Source of the DNA: Catellatospora sp. IY07-71
GTDB taxonomy: Bacteria > Actinomycetota > Actinomycetes > Mycobacteriales > Micromonosporaceae
Length of the DNA: 64,000 nt
Direction: 5' to 3'
NCBI RefSeq assembly: GCF_018326265.1
Contig: NZ_AP023360.1
Coordinates: forward strand, 4,021,501 to 4,085,500
Shown here: positions 24,854 to 33,934 of the stretch, piece after piece
Layout: every line of letters starts with the position of its first letter
Position numbering within the stretch: the first letter of the stretch is position 1
Notes under the pieces: model-generated
Told to the model about the DNA's origin: nothing
The model's database searches: none
What the model saw: only the letters and a program-made list of their open reading frames with translations
Made by a program: the position numbers and the translations under genes

Positions 24854-25474
24854 ATGGCGAAGATCCTCAGCGTGGTGGGCAAGGCCGGTACGGCCCGGCT
24901 GCTAGATCCTCTCAGCCGGGCGCTGCTCCGCGCGGGTGTCAGCCCGAATGCGGTGACCGTGGTGGGCACCCTGGGCGTGCTGGTGGGGGCCTTCGGCTTC
25001 GCGGCGCGCGGGCAGTTCGTCGCCGCCGTGTTGATCATCCTAGTGTGCGGCCTCACCGACGTGATGGACGGGGCGATGGCGCGGGCCCGCGGCAGCGCCA
25101 GCCGCTACGGCGCGCTGCTGGACTCGACCATGGACCGCATCGCCGACGGCGCGATCTTCGCGGGCATCATCTGGTGGTACGCCGGCACCGGCGACCGCCC
25201 GGCCCTGGCCGCGGCGCTGATCTGCCTGGTCGCCGGGCAGGTCGTGTCCTACGTCAAGGCGCGCGCCGAGGGCCTGGGCATGTCCTGCCACGTGGGCCTC
25301 GTCGAGCGCGCCGAGCGGCTGATCATCGTCGGGGTGGGCGCGCTGCTCACCGGCTTCGGCCTGGCCTGGGGCCTGCCCGCGTCGCTGTGGCTGCTCGCGG
25401 CCGGCTCCATCTTCACCGTCGGCCAGCGCATGTGGCACGTGCGCAGGCACGAGGCCGCCGGGGAGTCGGTGTGA
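24854..25474 (+). CDS. pgsA: Phosphatidylinositol phosphate synthase (CDP-alcohol phosphatidyltransferase)
   Basis: A 206-residue integral membrane enzyme that joins CDP-diacylglycerol and inositol phosphate, giving the lipid anchor of phosphatidylinositol mannosides. The CDP-alcohol motif D-x2-D-G-x2-A-R-x8-G-x3-D-x3-D is complete (LTDVMDGAMARARGSASRYG then ALLDSTMD). About six transmembrane helices follow. The next gene starts inside its stop codon, and pimA follows, so the three form a PIM operon. There is no obvious ribosome site; the frame stays open upstream but is not similar to the family. Confidence 0.93.
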   Translation: MAKILSVVGKAGTARLLDPLSRALLRAGVSPNAVTVVGTLGVLVGAFGFAARGQFVAAVLIILVCGLTDVMDGAMARARGSASRYGALLDSTMDRIADGAIFAGIIWWYAGTGDRPALAAALICLVAGQVVSYVKARAEGLGMSCHVGLVERAERLIIVGVGALLTGFGLAWGLPASLWLLAAGSIFTVGQRMWHVRRHEAAGESV

Positions 25475-26418
25475 ACAAGGAGAGCTTGGTAGAGCTGGGC
25501 TACGCGGCCGGGTGGCGGCTGGTGCGGACCATGCCCGAGTCGGCCGCGGCGGCGCTGTTCCGGGCCGGTGCGGACCGGGCGGCGGCCAAGCGCGGCCCCG
25601 GCGTGCAGCGCCTGGCCCGCAACCTGAGCTGCGTGCTGGGCGAGCCCGCACCCGATTCGCTGGTACGCGACGCGATGCGCTCGTACGCCCGCTACTGGCT
25701 GGAGGCGTTCCGGCTGCCGTCGAAGTCGCGCGAGCAGTTGCGCGACGGCTTCCGGCTGCACGACTACGACAAGCTGGCCGCGGCGCACGCGGCGGGCACC
25801 GGCGCGATCGTGGCGCTGCCGCACGCGGGCAACTGGGACGCGGCCGGGGCCAGGGTGACCGCGAGCGGCCTGCCGCTGACCACGGTCGCCGAGCGGCTCA
25901 AGCCGGAGGGCGTCTACCGGCGCTTCCTCGCCTACCGCGAGCAGCTGGGCATGAACATCATCCCGGCCTCCGGCGGGCAGGGCTCGCCGATCGACATCCT
26001 GGCGGAGCGGCTCGCCCAGGCGCACATCGTGCCGCTGCTGGCCGACCGGGACCTGTCCAAGCGCGGCGTCGAGGTCGACTTCTTCGGTGGGCGCACCCGG
26101 ATGCCGGCCGGCCCGGCGATGCTCGCGCTGCGCACCGGCGCGCCGCTGTTCGTGGTGGACATGTGGTACGAGCCGGACGCGGGCTGCGGCCGGGTGGTCG
26201 GCCCGCTGCCGGTGCCGGACGCCTCGGCGGGCTCCCTGGACACGCGGGTGCGGCTGCTGACCCAGCAGGTCGCCGACGGCCTGGCGCGCGGGATCGCGGC
26301 CCACCCGGCAGACTGGCACATGCTGCAGAAGCTGTGGCTGACCGAGCCGCCGATGAACGGCTCCGGGACGGCCCGCCGCGCGGTCGCCTCCGCCGGCGCC
26401 ACCGACCCGGAGGAGTGA
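25471..26418 (+). CDS. Phosphatidylinositol mannoside acyltransferase, PatA-like
   Basis: A 315-residue membrane-associated acyltransferase of the HtrB/LpxL family. The catalytic motif is in LPHAGNWDAAG (His-x4-Asp), and PLLADRDLSKRGVEVDFFGG is the second conserved block. In mycobacteria the homologue palmitoylates the mannose of PIM1/PIM2. Its GTG start overlaps the pgsA stop (GTGTGA), and pimA begins one base after its own stop region, so the three genes should be translated together. It acts on the cytoplasmic face of the membrane. Confidence 0.92.
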   Translation: MNKESLVELGYAAGWRLVRTMPESAAAALFRAGADRAAAKRGPGVQRLARNLSCVLGEPAPDSLVRDAMRSYARYWLEAFRLPSKSREQLRDGFRLHDYDKLAAAHAAGTGAIVALPHAGNWDAAGARVTASGLPLTTVAERLKPEGVYRRFLAYREQLGMNIIPASGGQGSPIDILAERLAQAHIVPLLADRDLSKRGVEVDFFGGRTRMPAGPAMLALRTGAPLFVVDMWYEPDAGCGRVVGPLPVPDASAGSLDTRVRLLTQQVADGLARGIAAHPADWHMLQKLWLTEPPMNGSGTARRAVASAGATDPEE

Positions 26419-26419
26419 C

Positions 26420-27574
26420 GTGCGGATCGGGATCGTCTGCCCGTACTCGCTGGACGTGCCGGGCGGGGTGCAGTTCCACGTGCGCGACCTCGCCGAGACG
26501 CTGATCGGGATGGGGCACGAGGTGAGCGTGCTGGCCCCCGCCGACGAGGATCAGCCGCTGCCGGACTACGTGGTGGCCGCCGGGCGGGCCGTGCCGGTGC
26601 CGTACAACGGCTCGGTGGCCCGGCTGAACTTCGGGCCGATCTCGGCCGCGCGGGTGCGCCGCTGGCTGCACCAGGGCGACTTCGACGTGCTGCACGTGCA
26701 CGAGCCGCTCACCCCGAGCCTGTCGCTGCTGGCCGTGATGTCGGCGCGCGGCCCGGTGGTGGCCACCTTCCACACCGCGATCACCCGCTCCCGGGCGCTG
26801 GCGGCGGGCGCGCCGGTGGCGCGGGTGGTGCTGGAGCGCATCACCGGCCGCATCGCGGTCAGCGAGCTGGCCCGCCGGGTGCAGGTGGAGCACCTGGACG
26901 GCGGCGCGGTGGAGATCCCCAACGGGGTGTCCGTGGCGCACTTCGCCGACGCCGAGCCGCTGCCCGGCTGGCCGGGGGAGTGCGCGCCGGGCTCCGGCGG
27001 CACCGTCGGCTTCCTCGGCCGGTTCACCGAGCCGCGTAAGGGCTTCGACATCCTGGCCCGTGCGCTGGCCGACGTCATGCCGCAGCGGCCGGGGATGCGG
27101 CTGCTGGTGGCGGGGCCGGGCGACCTCGCCGAGATGGAGCTGCCGGCCGACGTCGCCGCCCGCACCACGTTCCTGGGCAAGGTCTCCGAGGAGGACAAGG
27201 CGCGCATGCTGCGCAGCGTCGACCTCTACATCGCGCCCAACACCGGCGGCGAGTCCTTCGGCATGATCCTCACCGAGGCGATGGCGGCCGGGACCGCGGT
27301 GGTCGCCACCGACCTCGACGCGTTCCGGCGGGTGCTGGACGGCGGCCGGGCCGGGGCGCTGTTCCCCAACGGCGACGCGGGCGTGCTCGGGCAGACCATC
27401 AGCGAGCTGCTCGACGACGCCGAGCGGCGGCAGGCGCTGGCCGCGCACGCGGGCAAGGTGGTCGCGGCGTACGACTGGCCGGTGGTCGCCTCCCGGGTGC
27501 TGGAGGTGTACAACTCGGCGATCGAGGCCTGCGGGGAGACGGTCAGCGGTGCCGAGGAGCCGGCGGAGTGGTAG
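26420..27574 (+). CDS. pimA: GDP-mannose:phosphatidylinositol alpha-mannosyltransferase
   Basis: A 384-residue GT4 (GT-B fold) enzyme that adds the first mannose to phosphatidylinositol. Signatures: N-terminal YSLDVPGGVQFHVRDLAE, HVHEPLTPS, acceptor-side TFHTAI, and the donor-binding LGRFTEPRKGFDIL and APNTGGESFGMILTEAMA (with the E-x7-E motif). Length matches mycobacterial PimA. The GTG start follows the acyltransferase stop by one base. Membrane binding is peripheral; no transmembrane helix is seen. Confidence 0.95.
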   Translation: MRIGIVCPYSLDVPGGVQFHVRDLAETLIGMGHEVSVLAPADEDQPLPDYVVAAGRAVPVPYNGSVARLNFGPISAARVRRWLHQGDFDVLHVHEPLTPSLSLLAVMSARGPVVATFHTAITRSRALAAGAPVARVVLERITGRIAVSELARRVQVEHLDGGAVEIPNGVSVAHFADAEPLPGWPGECAPGSGGTVGFLGRFTEPRKGFDILARALADVMPQRPGMRLLVAGPGDLAEMELPADVAARTTFLGKVSEEDKARMLRSVDLYIAPNTGGESFGMILTEAMAAGTAVVATDLDAFRRVLDGGRAGALFPNGDAGVLGQTISELLDDAERRQALAAHAGKVVAAYDWPVVASRVLEVYNSAIEACGETVSGAEEPAEW

Positions 27575-27615
27575 CCGGAACACGGGATTAACAGCGCCCC
27601 ACTACGATGCCCCGC

Positions 27616-28107
27616 ATGGGTTGGGTGATCGGCGTGGTGGCCTTGGTGGTCGTGATCGCGTCGTACGTCACCTGGACCGCGAGCCGGGTGGACCGGCTGC
27701 ACCTGCGCGCCGCCTCGGCGGGCCGGGCCCTGGACTCGCAGCTGGTGCGCCGTGCCGCCGCCGCGGCGGTGCTGGCCGAGACGGAGCTGGCCGCTGATCC
27801 GGCGGGCGCGGACCTCTACGCGGCGGCCCGTGCCGCGCTGGACGCCCGCGAGGACGACCGCGAGGCCGCCGAGAACGACCTCACCCGGACCCTGCGCAAG
27901 CAGCCCTTCGACCCGCAGGAGCCGAACGGGGCGGCGGTGGTGGCGGCCAGCCGCCGGGTGGCGCTGGCCCGGCAGATGCACACCGACCTGGTCCGCGCCG
28001 CCTTGGCCTCCCGTGAGCGCCCCCTGGTCCGCCTGCTGCGCCTGAACCGCAAGCACACCCGACCGGCATACTTCGACATCGACGACCCCACCCTGATCGC
28101 CGCCTGA
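27616..28107 (+). CDS. Small membrane-anchored protein linked to the PIM operon
   Basis: A 163-residue protein with one N-terminal helix (MGWVIGVVALVVVIASYVTW) and a long helical cytoplasmic part (RVDRLHLRAASAGRALDSQLVRRAA). Genes with this outline follow pimA in several actinomycetes, in my recollection, but the function is unknown. The end (RKHTRPAYFDIDDP) is proline/charge rich and looks conserved. An in-frame ATG 9 nt upstream is an equally possible start; neither has a strong ribosome site. Confidence 0.72.
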   Translation: MGWVIGVVALVVVIASYVTWTASRVDRLHLRAASAGRALDSQLVRRAAAAAVLAETELAADPAGADLYAAARAALDAREDDREAAENDLTRTLRKQPFDPQEPNGAAVVAASRRVALARQMHTDLVRAALASRERPLVRLLRLNRKHTRPAYFDIDDPTLIAA

Positions 28108-28194
28108 CCTGAGCATGATCGGGACTTCGTGTCATGGGACCGCGTGGCTCGGCGCGACGTGGGTCACTCCGGACGCGGGCGCGCAGGTCAGGTG

Positions 28195-28210
28195 TGTGAC
28201 ACGGGTCACA
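28195..28210. promoter_or_regulatory. CRP/GlxR-type box upstream of pdxS
   Basis: TGTGA-N6-TCACA is a perfect match to the CRP-family dyad. Its centre is about 71 bp upstream of the start point expected from the TAGAAT box at 28263, a position typical of activation. Confidence 0.5.
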
Positions 28211-28238
28211 GGCCGGGCCACCGGGTGTTGATTGGCCG

Positions 28239-28268
28239 TGGGGCCGGCGACGTGGCCCCACGTAGAAT
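28239..28268 (+). promoter_or_regulatory. Probable pdxS promoter with adjoining hairpin
   Basis: TAGAAT (28263-28268) is a good -10 box. A CGTGGGGCC...GGCCCCACG dyad fills the -35 side, so a regulator may bind there. No clear -35 box is visible. Confidence 0.4.
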
Positions 28269-28354
28269 CGGGTGCAGCGGAGCCTGTGAACGCCCAGGTA
28301 GGCGCGCCGGCTCGCTGCTTTCGAGATCCCGTTGGTCAGGAGAAGCGCGACATC

Positions 28355-29263
28355 ATGTCTGCAACCGAGTCTGTGAACGTACCGGTGACCGGCACCGCCC
28401 GCGTGAAGCGCGGCATGGCCGAGATGCTCAAGGGCGGCGCGATCATGGACGTCGTCACCCCGGAGCAGGCGAAGATCGCCGAGGACGCGGGCGCCGTCGC
28501 CGTCATGGCGCTGGAGCGCGTGCCGGCCGACATCCGCGCCCAGGGCGGCGTCTCCCGGATGAGCGACCCGGACATGATCGACGGCATCATCAACGCGGTC
28601 TCCATCCCGGTCATGGCCAAGGCCCGCATCGGCCACTTCGTCGAGGCCCAGGTGCTGCAGGCGCTCGGCGTCGACTACGTGGACGAGTCCGAGGTGCTCA
28701 CCCCGGCCGACTACGCCAACCACATCGACAAGTGGCAGTTCACCGTGCCGTTCGTGTGCGGCGCGACCAACCTCGGCGAGGCGCTGCGCCGGATCACCGA
28801 GGGTGCGGCCATGATCCGCTCCAAGGGCGAGGCCGGCACCGGTGACGTGTCCAACGCGACCACCCACATGCGGAAGATCCGCGCCGAGATCAAGAAGCTG
28901 ACCACGCTGCCCGCCGACGAGCTCTACGTCGCCGCCAAGGAGCTGCAGGCGCCGTACGAGCTGGTCAAGGAGGTCGCGGAGACCGGCAAGCTGCCGGTCG
29001 TGCTGTTCACCGCGGGCGGCATCGCCACCCCGGCCGACGCCGCGATGATGATGCAGCTCGGCGCCGAGGGCGTGTTCGTCGGCTCTGGCATCTTCAAGTC
29101 GGGCAACCCGGCACAGCGCGCCGAGGCGATCGTGAAGGCCACCACCTTCTACGACGACCCGGACGTGCTCGCCAAGGTCTCCCGTGGCCTGGGCGAGGCC
29201 ATGGTCGGCATCAACGTCGACGAGATCCCGCAGCCGCACCGCCTGGCCGAGCGCGGCTGGTGA
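28355..29263 (+). CDS. pdxS: Pyridoxal 5'-phosphate synthase, PdxS subunit
   Basis: A 302-residue TIM-barrel enzyme that makes vitamin B6 from ribose 5-phosphate, glyceraldehyde 3-phosphate and ammonia supplied by PdxT. The barrel signature [39 protein letters not shown] and [30 protein letters not shown] are nearly invariant in the family. AGGAG lies 12 nt before the ATG. Its partner pdxT is 18 kb away on the same strand; the two are close in many relatives. A strong terminator follows. Confidence 0.98.
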   Translation: MSATESVNVPVTGTARVKRGMAEMLKGGAIMDVVTPEQAKIAEDAGAVAVMALERVPADIRAQGGVSRMSDPDMIDGIINAVSIPVMAKARIGHFVEAQVLQALGVDYVDESEVLTPADYANHIDKWQFTVPFVCGATNLGEALRRITEGAAMIRSKGEAGTGDVSNATTHMRKIRAEIKKLTTLPADELYVAAKELQAPYELVKEVAETGKLPVVLFTAGGIATPADAAMMMQLGAEGVFVGSGIFKSGNPAQRAEAIVKATTFYDDPDVLAKVSRGLGEAMVGINVDEIPQPHRLAERGW

Positions 29264-29295
29264 ACGGAGCACCGGCCTGACCGGTGAGAGCGATG

Positions 29296-29328
29296 GACGC
29301 GCACGCGGCACCCCGCCGCGTGCGCGTC
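29296..29328. terminator. Terminator of pdxS and of the opposing glycan operon
   Basis: GACGCGCACGCGGC and its exact complement form a 14-bp stem, 32 bp after pdxS and 13 bp before the end of the minus-strand operon. Confidence 0.8.
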
Positions 29329-29341
29329 TTCCCGTCCGCGG

Positions 29342-30142
29342 TCAGCTTTCGGTGACGAACCGGCACACCAGCACGGTGAGCGGCATGACCACCGCATACG
29401 CGCCGATGACCCCGGCCACCGAGCCGGTGCGCCGCCGGGCCCAGCCGAGCACGAGCGCCACGGCGAGCGCGGCCGAGGCCGTCGGCGTGCCGTACGAGAC
29501 GAACGTGATCGCGTAGATCACCGCCGCGACGACCACGTCCCAGCGGCCGACGACCCCGGCCAGGGCCGGGATGAGCAGGCCGCGGAACAGCACCTCGGCG
29601 GCGAGCCCGACCAGCGCGGCCAGGGCGACGGCCGGCAGGACCGGGAAGCCTTCGGTCACCGCGAGCAGGTCCGGCGCCAGCAGGTGGACGAGCAGCCCCA
29701 GCGGGACGCCGGCCAGCATGACGGCGGCGTGCTCAGCCCAGCCGGCGTCGCCGCGTAGCCGCAGCCAGTCCCGGGGGCAGGCGCGCACGGCCGCCGCGAC
29801 GGCGACGCAGATGGCCAGCGCGGCGACGGCCGCCCGCGCGGGCGACGCCGCGCCCGGCACGGCCTCCGTCACCACCCGGGTGACGGGGACGGCCACCAGC
29901 ACCGGCAGCAGCGCCGCGGCCTGCTCGCCGACGAGGGGGAGCCGGGCGCACAGGGCGAGCGCGAGGAACGCGAAGCCCGCCACCGCACCCGGCACGTACA
30001 CCGTGCGCAGCAGTTCGAGCGCCGCGAGCGCCACCAGGTATTCGGCCAGCAGCACCCGGCCGAGCACCGGGGACACCGCGGGCTCCGGCGGGGCCGGCGG
30101 GGCCGGCGGGGCCAGGACGGACGTCGCGCTACGAGAGGTCAC
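29342..30142 (-). CDS. CPBP-family membrane protein with degenerate protease motifs
   Basis: A 266-residue membrane protein with about eight helices after a Pro/Ala-rich N-terminus. The third-to-last block AAEVLFRGLLIPAL corresponds to the CPBP (Abi/Rce1) motif 1, normally EExxxR, but the first Glu is Ala. The expected second motif (F-x3-H) is FVSYGTP with no His. It may therefore be a non-catalytic relative. It is the last gene of the operon; its start overlaps the preceding gene by 14 nt. A role in glycan or signal handling is guesswork. Confidence 0.65.
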   Translation of the reverse strand: MTSRSATSVLAPPAPPAPPEPAVSPVLGRVLLAEYLVALAALELLRTVYVPGAVAGFAFLALALCARLPLVGEQAAALLPVLVAVPVTRVVTEAVPGAASPARAAVAALAICVAVAAAVRACPRDWLRLRGDAGWAEHAAVMLAGVPLGLLVHLLAPDLLAVTEGFPVLPAVALAALVGLAAEVLFRGLLIPALAGVVGRWDVVVAAVIYAITFVSYGTPTASAALAVALVLGWARRRTGSVAGVIGAYAVVMPLTVLVCRFVTES

Positions 30143-30371
30143 GGAATCGCTCCAGCACGGTGTACGCGAAGATGACGAACAGCGGCGCGATGACGACGTC
30201 GAGCAGGCGGAGCGTCTCCCGGCGAGGCGGTCGGCGCGCGCCCTGCAGCAGCACCTTCGTGACGAGTGCGGCCAGGAGGATCGCGAGCATGGCGAGCGCG
30301 GTCACCGTCGCCGCGGTGGTGCCCACGCCGGCCGCCGTGGCGAGGACCGGTCCCGGCCCGGCCGCGGTCAC
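30129..30371 (-). CDS. Small two-helix membrane protein
   Basis: An 80-residue protein I do not recognise: two hydrophobic segments (about residues 20-42 and 58-72) around a basic loop QGARRPPRRE. Start GTG overlaps the stop of the preceding gene as GTGA, and its end overlaps the next start by 14 nt, so it is almost certainly translated as part of the operon. An in-frame extension upstream is Ala/Gly/Arg low-complexity and was rejected. Confidence 0.6.
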   Translation of the reverse strand: MTAAGPGPVLATAAGVGTTAATVTALAMLAILLAALVTKVLLQGARRPPRRETLRLLDVVIAPLFVIFAYTVLERFRDLS

Positions 30372-30760
30372 GAGGCCCGCCCGGGGGCCGGCCGGACGCT
30401 TCGTAACAGCTCGGCGCAGGCCGCCAGCGACGCGACCGCCACGAGCGCCGCGAGCCCGCGCAGCGGCGACCACAGGCGCAGGTAGACCATCGCCTGGGAC
30501 ACCAGCAGGGCGAGGGCGAGGCTGAGCCCCACCCCGAGGAGCAGGCCCAGCGATCGGTCGGGCAGCCGGACGAGCCGTACGCAGGCCGCACCGGGCACCA
30601 CCGCGAGGTAGGCGAGCACGGGCGCCGCCCGCACCACTCCCGGCACGTCCAGCAGCACGAGCGTCAGCACGACCGGGCCCGCCAGCAGCACGAGCACCGG
30701 CGGCCACGCCTGGCGCGGCAGCCGCCCCCACGGGCGCGGGACGTCATCGATCCTTGTCAT
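30368..30760 (-). CDS. Four-helix membrane protein, DUF1616-like
   Basis: A 130-residue membrane protein: a short N-terminal tail then about four helices. The pattern LAYLAVVPGAACVRLVRLPDRSLGLLLGVGLS resembles the PG-x-A-x-x-R-L-x element of DUF1616-type proteins common in actinobacterial glycan clusters. Function unknown. Its start overlaps the end of the large membrane protein by 17 nt and its stop overlaps the next gene as GTGA. Confidence 0.62.
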   Translation of the reverse strand: MTRIDDVPRPWGRLPRQAWPPVLVLLAGPVVLTLVLLDVPGVVRAAPVLAYLAVVPGAACVRLVRLPDRSLGLLLGVGLSLALALLVSQAMVYLRLWSPLRGLAALVAVASLAACAELLRSVRPAPGRAS

Positions 30761-32594
30761 CTGTCTCCACCTTCGACGCGGGAAGCAGGACATATATGGA
30801 GGCATCGGGGTTGGCGTAGACGAGCCGGAAGCGGCTGGAGCGCCGCACCTGCAGCTCCAGCTGCTCACCCCAGCCCGCGGGCATGCCCAGGTAGGACTCG
30901 GCGAAGACGTACTGGCCGCGCGTCAGGAGGAGGTACGCCCCCTCCGCGTCGCGCCGCATCTCCTGCTCGATGGCGGGCAGGGTGCTCGGCCCCAGGTCGA
31001 GTCCGAGCGGCCGGTACGCGTACCGCTCGATGTGCCGGGACCGCCACGGCACGTTGGACGTCACCGCGACGAGCGTCGCGCCCGGCTGCGCGTGGGCGTA
31101 CAGCCAGTCCACGGCCTGCACGTCGTTCGGCCGGACCTGCTCGAAGCTCTCGTTGCCGTAGCGGGCGACGAAGAACGCGGCGGTGAAGGCGGCACTCACC
31201 GCGACGGCCGTGACGGCGGCGACGGCCCGGCTGCGGGCCTGTCCGGTGGGCACGAACAGCGCGGCCAGCAGCACCACCATGAAGGGGAGGCCGAACGCGT
31301 ACACCCGCAGGATGGCCTCGCCGCCGTAGCTCTGCAGCGCCAGCACGGCGAACGGCGCCCCGGCGAGCGCCAGCAGCGCGAGGTCGCCGTGGCCGGTGCG
31401 CAGCCGCCGCCACGCCCCGGCGGCGGCCAGCACCCAGACGGCCGCGGTGAAGCCGAGCCGCACCAGCACCACGGCCAGGTGCCCGTCGTCGCCCCGCACC
31501 CGCTGCACCGCCCCGGAGCTGATCGTGCCGGTGACGTTGCCGACGGACCCGAACATCGCCTCCAGATGCCCCGACCAGTAGGGCACCGTGAGGTAGCTGA
31601 TGTACGCGACGAGGATGACGCCCAGCAGCACCGGCAGCGAGCGCGCCCTGCAGCGGCCGGCCAGCGCCAGCGCCGCCACGGCCGCCACGATCGCCACCGG
31701 GGTGAGCTGGTGGCTGGCGGCGCTGGCGGTGAAGATCACGAGCACCCCCACCATCAACCCGGCGGTCGCGGCGCGCCCGAGCCGTGGTGACTCGGGTTCG
31801 TGCAGCAGCGGCTCGGCGGGCAGCCGCAGCGCGTGCAGCAGCCCGGCCCTGCGGGACGACGGGTCCGGGCCGCCGGACAGCCGGCGCGGGCGGAACCAGA
31901 CCACCAGCACCGTCAGCACGATCAGGTAGAACGCGTAGTTCAGCGCCTGCGGCCCGAAGTAGTCCTGCCCCACCCAGTTGGCCGGCAGGAACAGCCACAG
32001 CGCGAGCCACGCCGTGCGCGGCTCCGGGGACACGGCCCGGGCGAGCCGGAACACGATCGCGCCGTAGAGCAGGTTGAGCACGACCGGTGTCCAGCCCAGC
32101 AGCGGCATGGCGTCGGGCATCCCGGCCGCGCGGGTCGCCATCGCGGCCAGGGTGAAGAAGCCCGGCCAGTTGAACCTGGCGTCCAGGTACGGCAGCGTCT
32201 CGCCGGTCCGCGCGACGTAGTCGGCGAAGCCCACGTGCAGCCAGCCCGAGATGAACCGCGGCAGCGGCTCGATGATCGTCGCCGCGCCGAACAGCAGCAC
32301 CGCGAGCACGACGACGTGTGCGGCGAGCAGCACCCCCGGTGCGGGCCGGGCCCGCAGGACGCCACTGAGGAAGCTGATCGTGAGCAGGGCCAGCGCGCCG
32401 CAGAACTCCGGGCGCAGCGCGGAGACCAGGCCTAAGGAGCCGATGTCCGTCACATCGGACAGCCGCAGCGCATGCAGTCCGAGCAGGAGCGCCACCCCGG
32501 GCACCGCCCACCATGCCGTGTTGAGCGCGGCCGCGCCCCAGGCCGCGAGGCGCCGTGGCCGGACCGCCGCCCGGTGCGCTGTGCCGGCGCTCAC
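30744..32594 (-). CDS. Large polytopic membrane protein, polymerase or glycosyltransferase-C-like
   Basis: A 616-residue membrane protein with about 12 helices followed by a soluble extracytoplasmic domain of about 120 residues (FEQVRPNDVQAVDWLYAHAQPGA to ASIYVLLPAS). This outline fits GT-C/PMT-type mannosyltransferases or Wzy-like polymerases. An acidic loop (PYLDARFNWPGF) is present, but no textbook DD/DE catalytic pair is obvious. Start GTG, overlapping the flippase stop as GTGA. Likely job in the operon: polymerising or decorating the lipid-linked glycan outside the membrane (inference). Confidence 0.7.
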   Translation of the reverse strand: MSAGTAHRAAVRPRRLAAWGAAALNTAWWAVPGVALLLGLHALRLSDVTDIGSLGLVSALRPEFCGALALLTISFLSGVLRARPAPGVLLAAHVVVLAVLLFGAATIIEPLPRFISGWLHVGFADYVARTGETLPYLDARFNWPGFFTLAAMATRAAGMPDAMPLLGWTPVVLNLLYGAIVFRLARAVSPEPRTAWLALWLFLPANWVGQDYFGPQALNYAFYLIVLTVLVVWFRPRRLSGGPDPSSRRAGLLHALRLPAEPLLHEPESPRLGRAATAGLMVGVLVIFTASAASHQLTPVAIVAAVAALALAGRCRARSLPVLLGVILVAYISYLTVPYWSGHLEAMFGSVGNVTGTISSGAVQRVRGDDGHLAVVLVRLGFTAAVWVLAAAGAWRRLRTGHGDLALLALAGAPFAVLALQSYGGEAILRVYAFGLPFMVVLLAALFVPTGQARSRAVAAVTAVAVSAAFTAAFFVARYGNESFEQVRPNDVQAVDWLYAHAQPGATLVAVTSNVPWRSRHIERYAYRPLGLDLGPSTLPAIEQEMRRDAEGAYLLLTRGQYVFAESYLGMPAGWGEQLELQVRRSSRFRLVYANPDASIYVLLPASKVETDDKDR

Positions 32595-33934
32595 GACGCC
32601 GTCCGCAGCAGGCGCAGCAGCGACGGCAGGACCATGGCCGCGACGGCGAGCTGGCCGGTGAGGTAGGCGACGCCGACGCCCGTGGCTCCGAGTTCGCCCA
32701 TGGTGAGCCACGCCAGCGACACGACCAGGGCGCTCGACGACGCCTGGACGAGCACGATGCGGCCTACCCGGCGCTGCACCCGGCACGCGGCGACGTACAC
32801 GACCACGACCAGCTTCGGCAGCACCGCGATCGCGAACAGCCGCAGCACCGACGAGCCGGCCTCGGCGTACCGCGCGCCGAAGAAGGCCAGCAGCAGCGGC
32901 GCGCAGGCGTACAGCAGCACGGCGGCGGGGGTGAACAGCGCGAACCCGCGGCGCAGCAGCTGCCGGGCGTACCCGGCCAGCCGCGGCTCGTCGCCGGACC
33001 CGGCCACGGTGAGCGACGTGCCGAAGTGGAGCGCGACCAGCTCCAGCGAGGTGCCCAGCAGCCAGCCGACGTAGAAGACGCCGTTGGCCTCCGCGCCCAG
33101 CCGCGCGGTCACGATGACCGGCAGCGCGTTCGTACCCGCCTGCATGAACAGGTAACCGACGTAGTCCAGTGCGACGAATCGGGCCAGCATGCCGCGGCCG
33201 GGCAGCGAGCCCGGCTGCCGCAGCGCGCGCAGCCGCGGCAGCAGCCGCCGGAAGACCAGGATGTTGACCGGCACGAGCGCGACGACGACCGCCACGTTCC
33301 ACGACACGAAGATCCCCAGGCCCGGCAGGGAACCGGCCAGCAGCACCAGCAGCAGGATCTTGGCGACGCCGTACGCCGTGTTCTCCACCGGCACCCAGAT
33401 GGTCCCGCGCAGCGCGGTGAGCACGCTGTCCTGCAGGGTGAACACGCCCCACGCCGCGACGGCCAGGACGAACGCGGCGGCGAGCAGCGGCGTGCGGGCC
33501 AGGAACCCGAGCTCGTCCGAGACGAGCGGGGCGACGAGCAGGAAGCCGCCGCTGACGAGGAGCGCGGCGAGGTAGCTCAGGCCGTAGGCGTACCCGACCA
33601 GCCGGCCGCGATGCGGGCCCGCGGCGGGCAGGAAACGGGCCAGCGCGCCGTTGAGGTTCAGCTGGGACAGGTTGCTGAGGAACATCATCGTCGAGACCAT
33701 CGCCGTCCCGACGCCCACCTCGCGGGGCGAGTACAGCCGTGCCGCGAGCGCCCAGTAGGCGATGCCCAGCACCGAGCTGACCACGGTGTTGAGGGTAAGC
33801 GCGTACACGTTGCCGTTGAGCGGCTCGAGTAGATGTCGGCGCAGCCGCGAGACGAGCGGGACGCCCGGCGCGACGGTCCGCAGGGTGGGTACGCCGCCGG
33901 GCGCGCCCGCGGTCTCCGTGGGGCGCACGCTCAA
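32591..33934 (-). CDS. Polysaccharide flippase, Wzx/MATE-like
   Basis: A 447-residue membrane protein with about 12-14 helices. The N-terminus NVYALTLNTVVSSVLGIAYW and the block SREVGVGTAMVSTMMFLSN are typical of the polysaccharide biosynthesis (oligosaccharide flippase) family, which moves lipid-linked sugar units across the membrane. Start: TTG at 33934 overlapping the deacetylase stop (TTGA), with GGAGGG 5 nt upstream; a GTG 6 nt further on is possible. It lies between the deacetylase and the polymerase-like gene, as expected for an export unit. Confidence 0.85.
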   Translation of the reverse strand: MSVRPTETAGAPGGVPTLRTVAPGVPLVSRLRRHLLEPLNGNVYALTLNTVVSSVLGIAYWALAARLYSPREVGVGTAMVSTMMFLSNLSQLNLNGALARFLPAAGPHRGRLVGYAYGLSYLAALLVSGGFLLVAPLVSDELGFLARTPLLAAAFVLAVAAWGVFTLQDSVLTALRGTIWVPVENTAYGVAKILLLVLLAGSLPGLGIFVSWNVAVVVALVPVNILVFRRLLPRLRALRQPGSLPGRGMLARFVALDYVGYLFMQAGTNALPVIVTARLGAEANGVFYVGWLLGTSLELVALHFGTSLTVAGSGDEPRLAGYARQLLRRGFALFTPAAVLLYACAPLLLAFFGARYAEAGSSVLRLFAIAVLPKLVVVVYVAACRVQRRVGRIVLVQASSSALVVSLAWLTMGELGATGVGVAYLTGQLAVAAMVLPSLLRLLRTAS

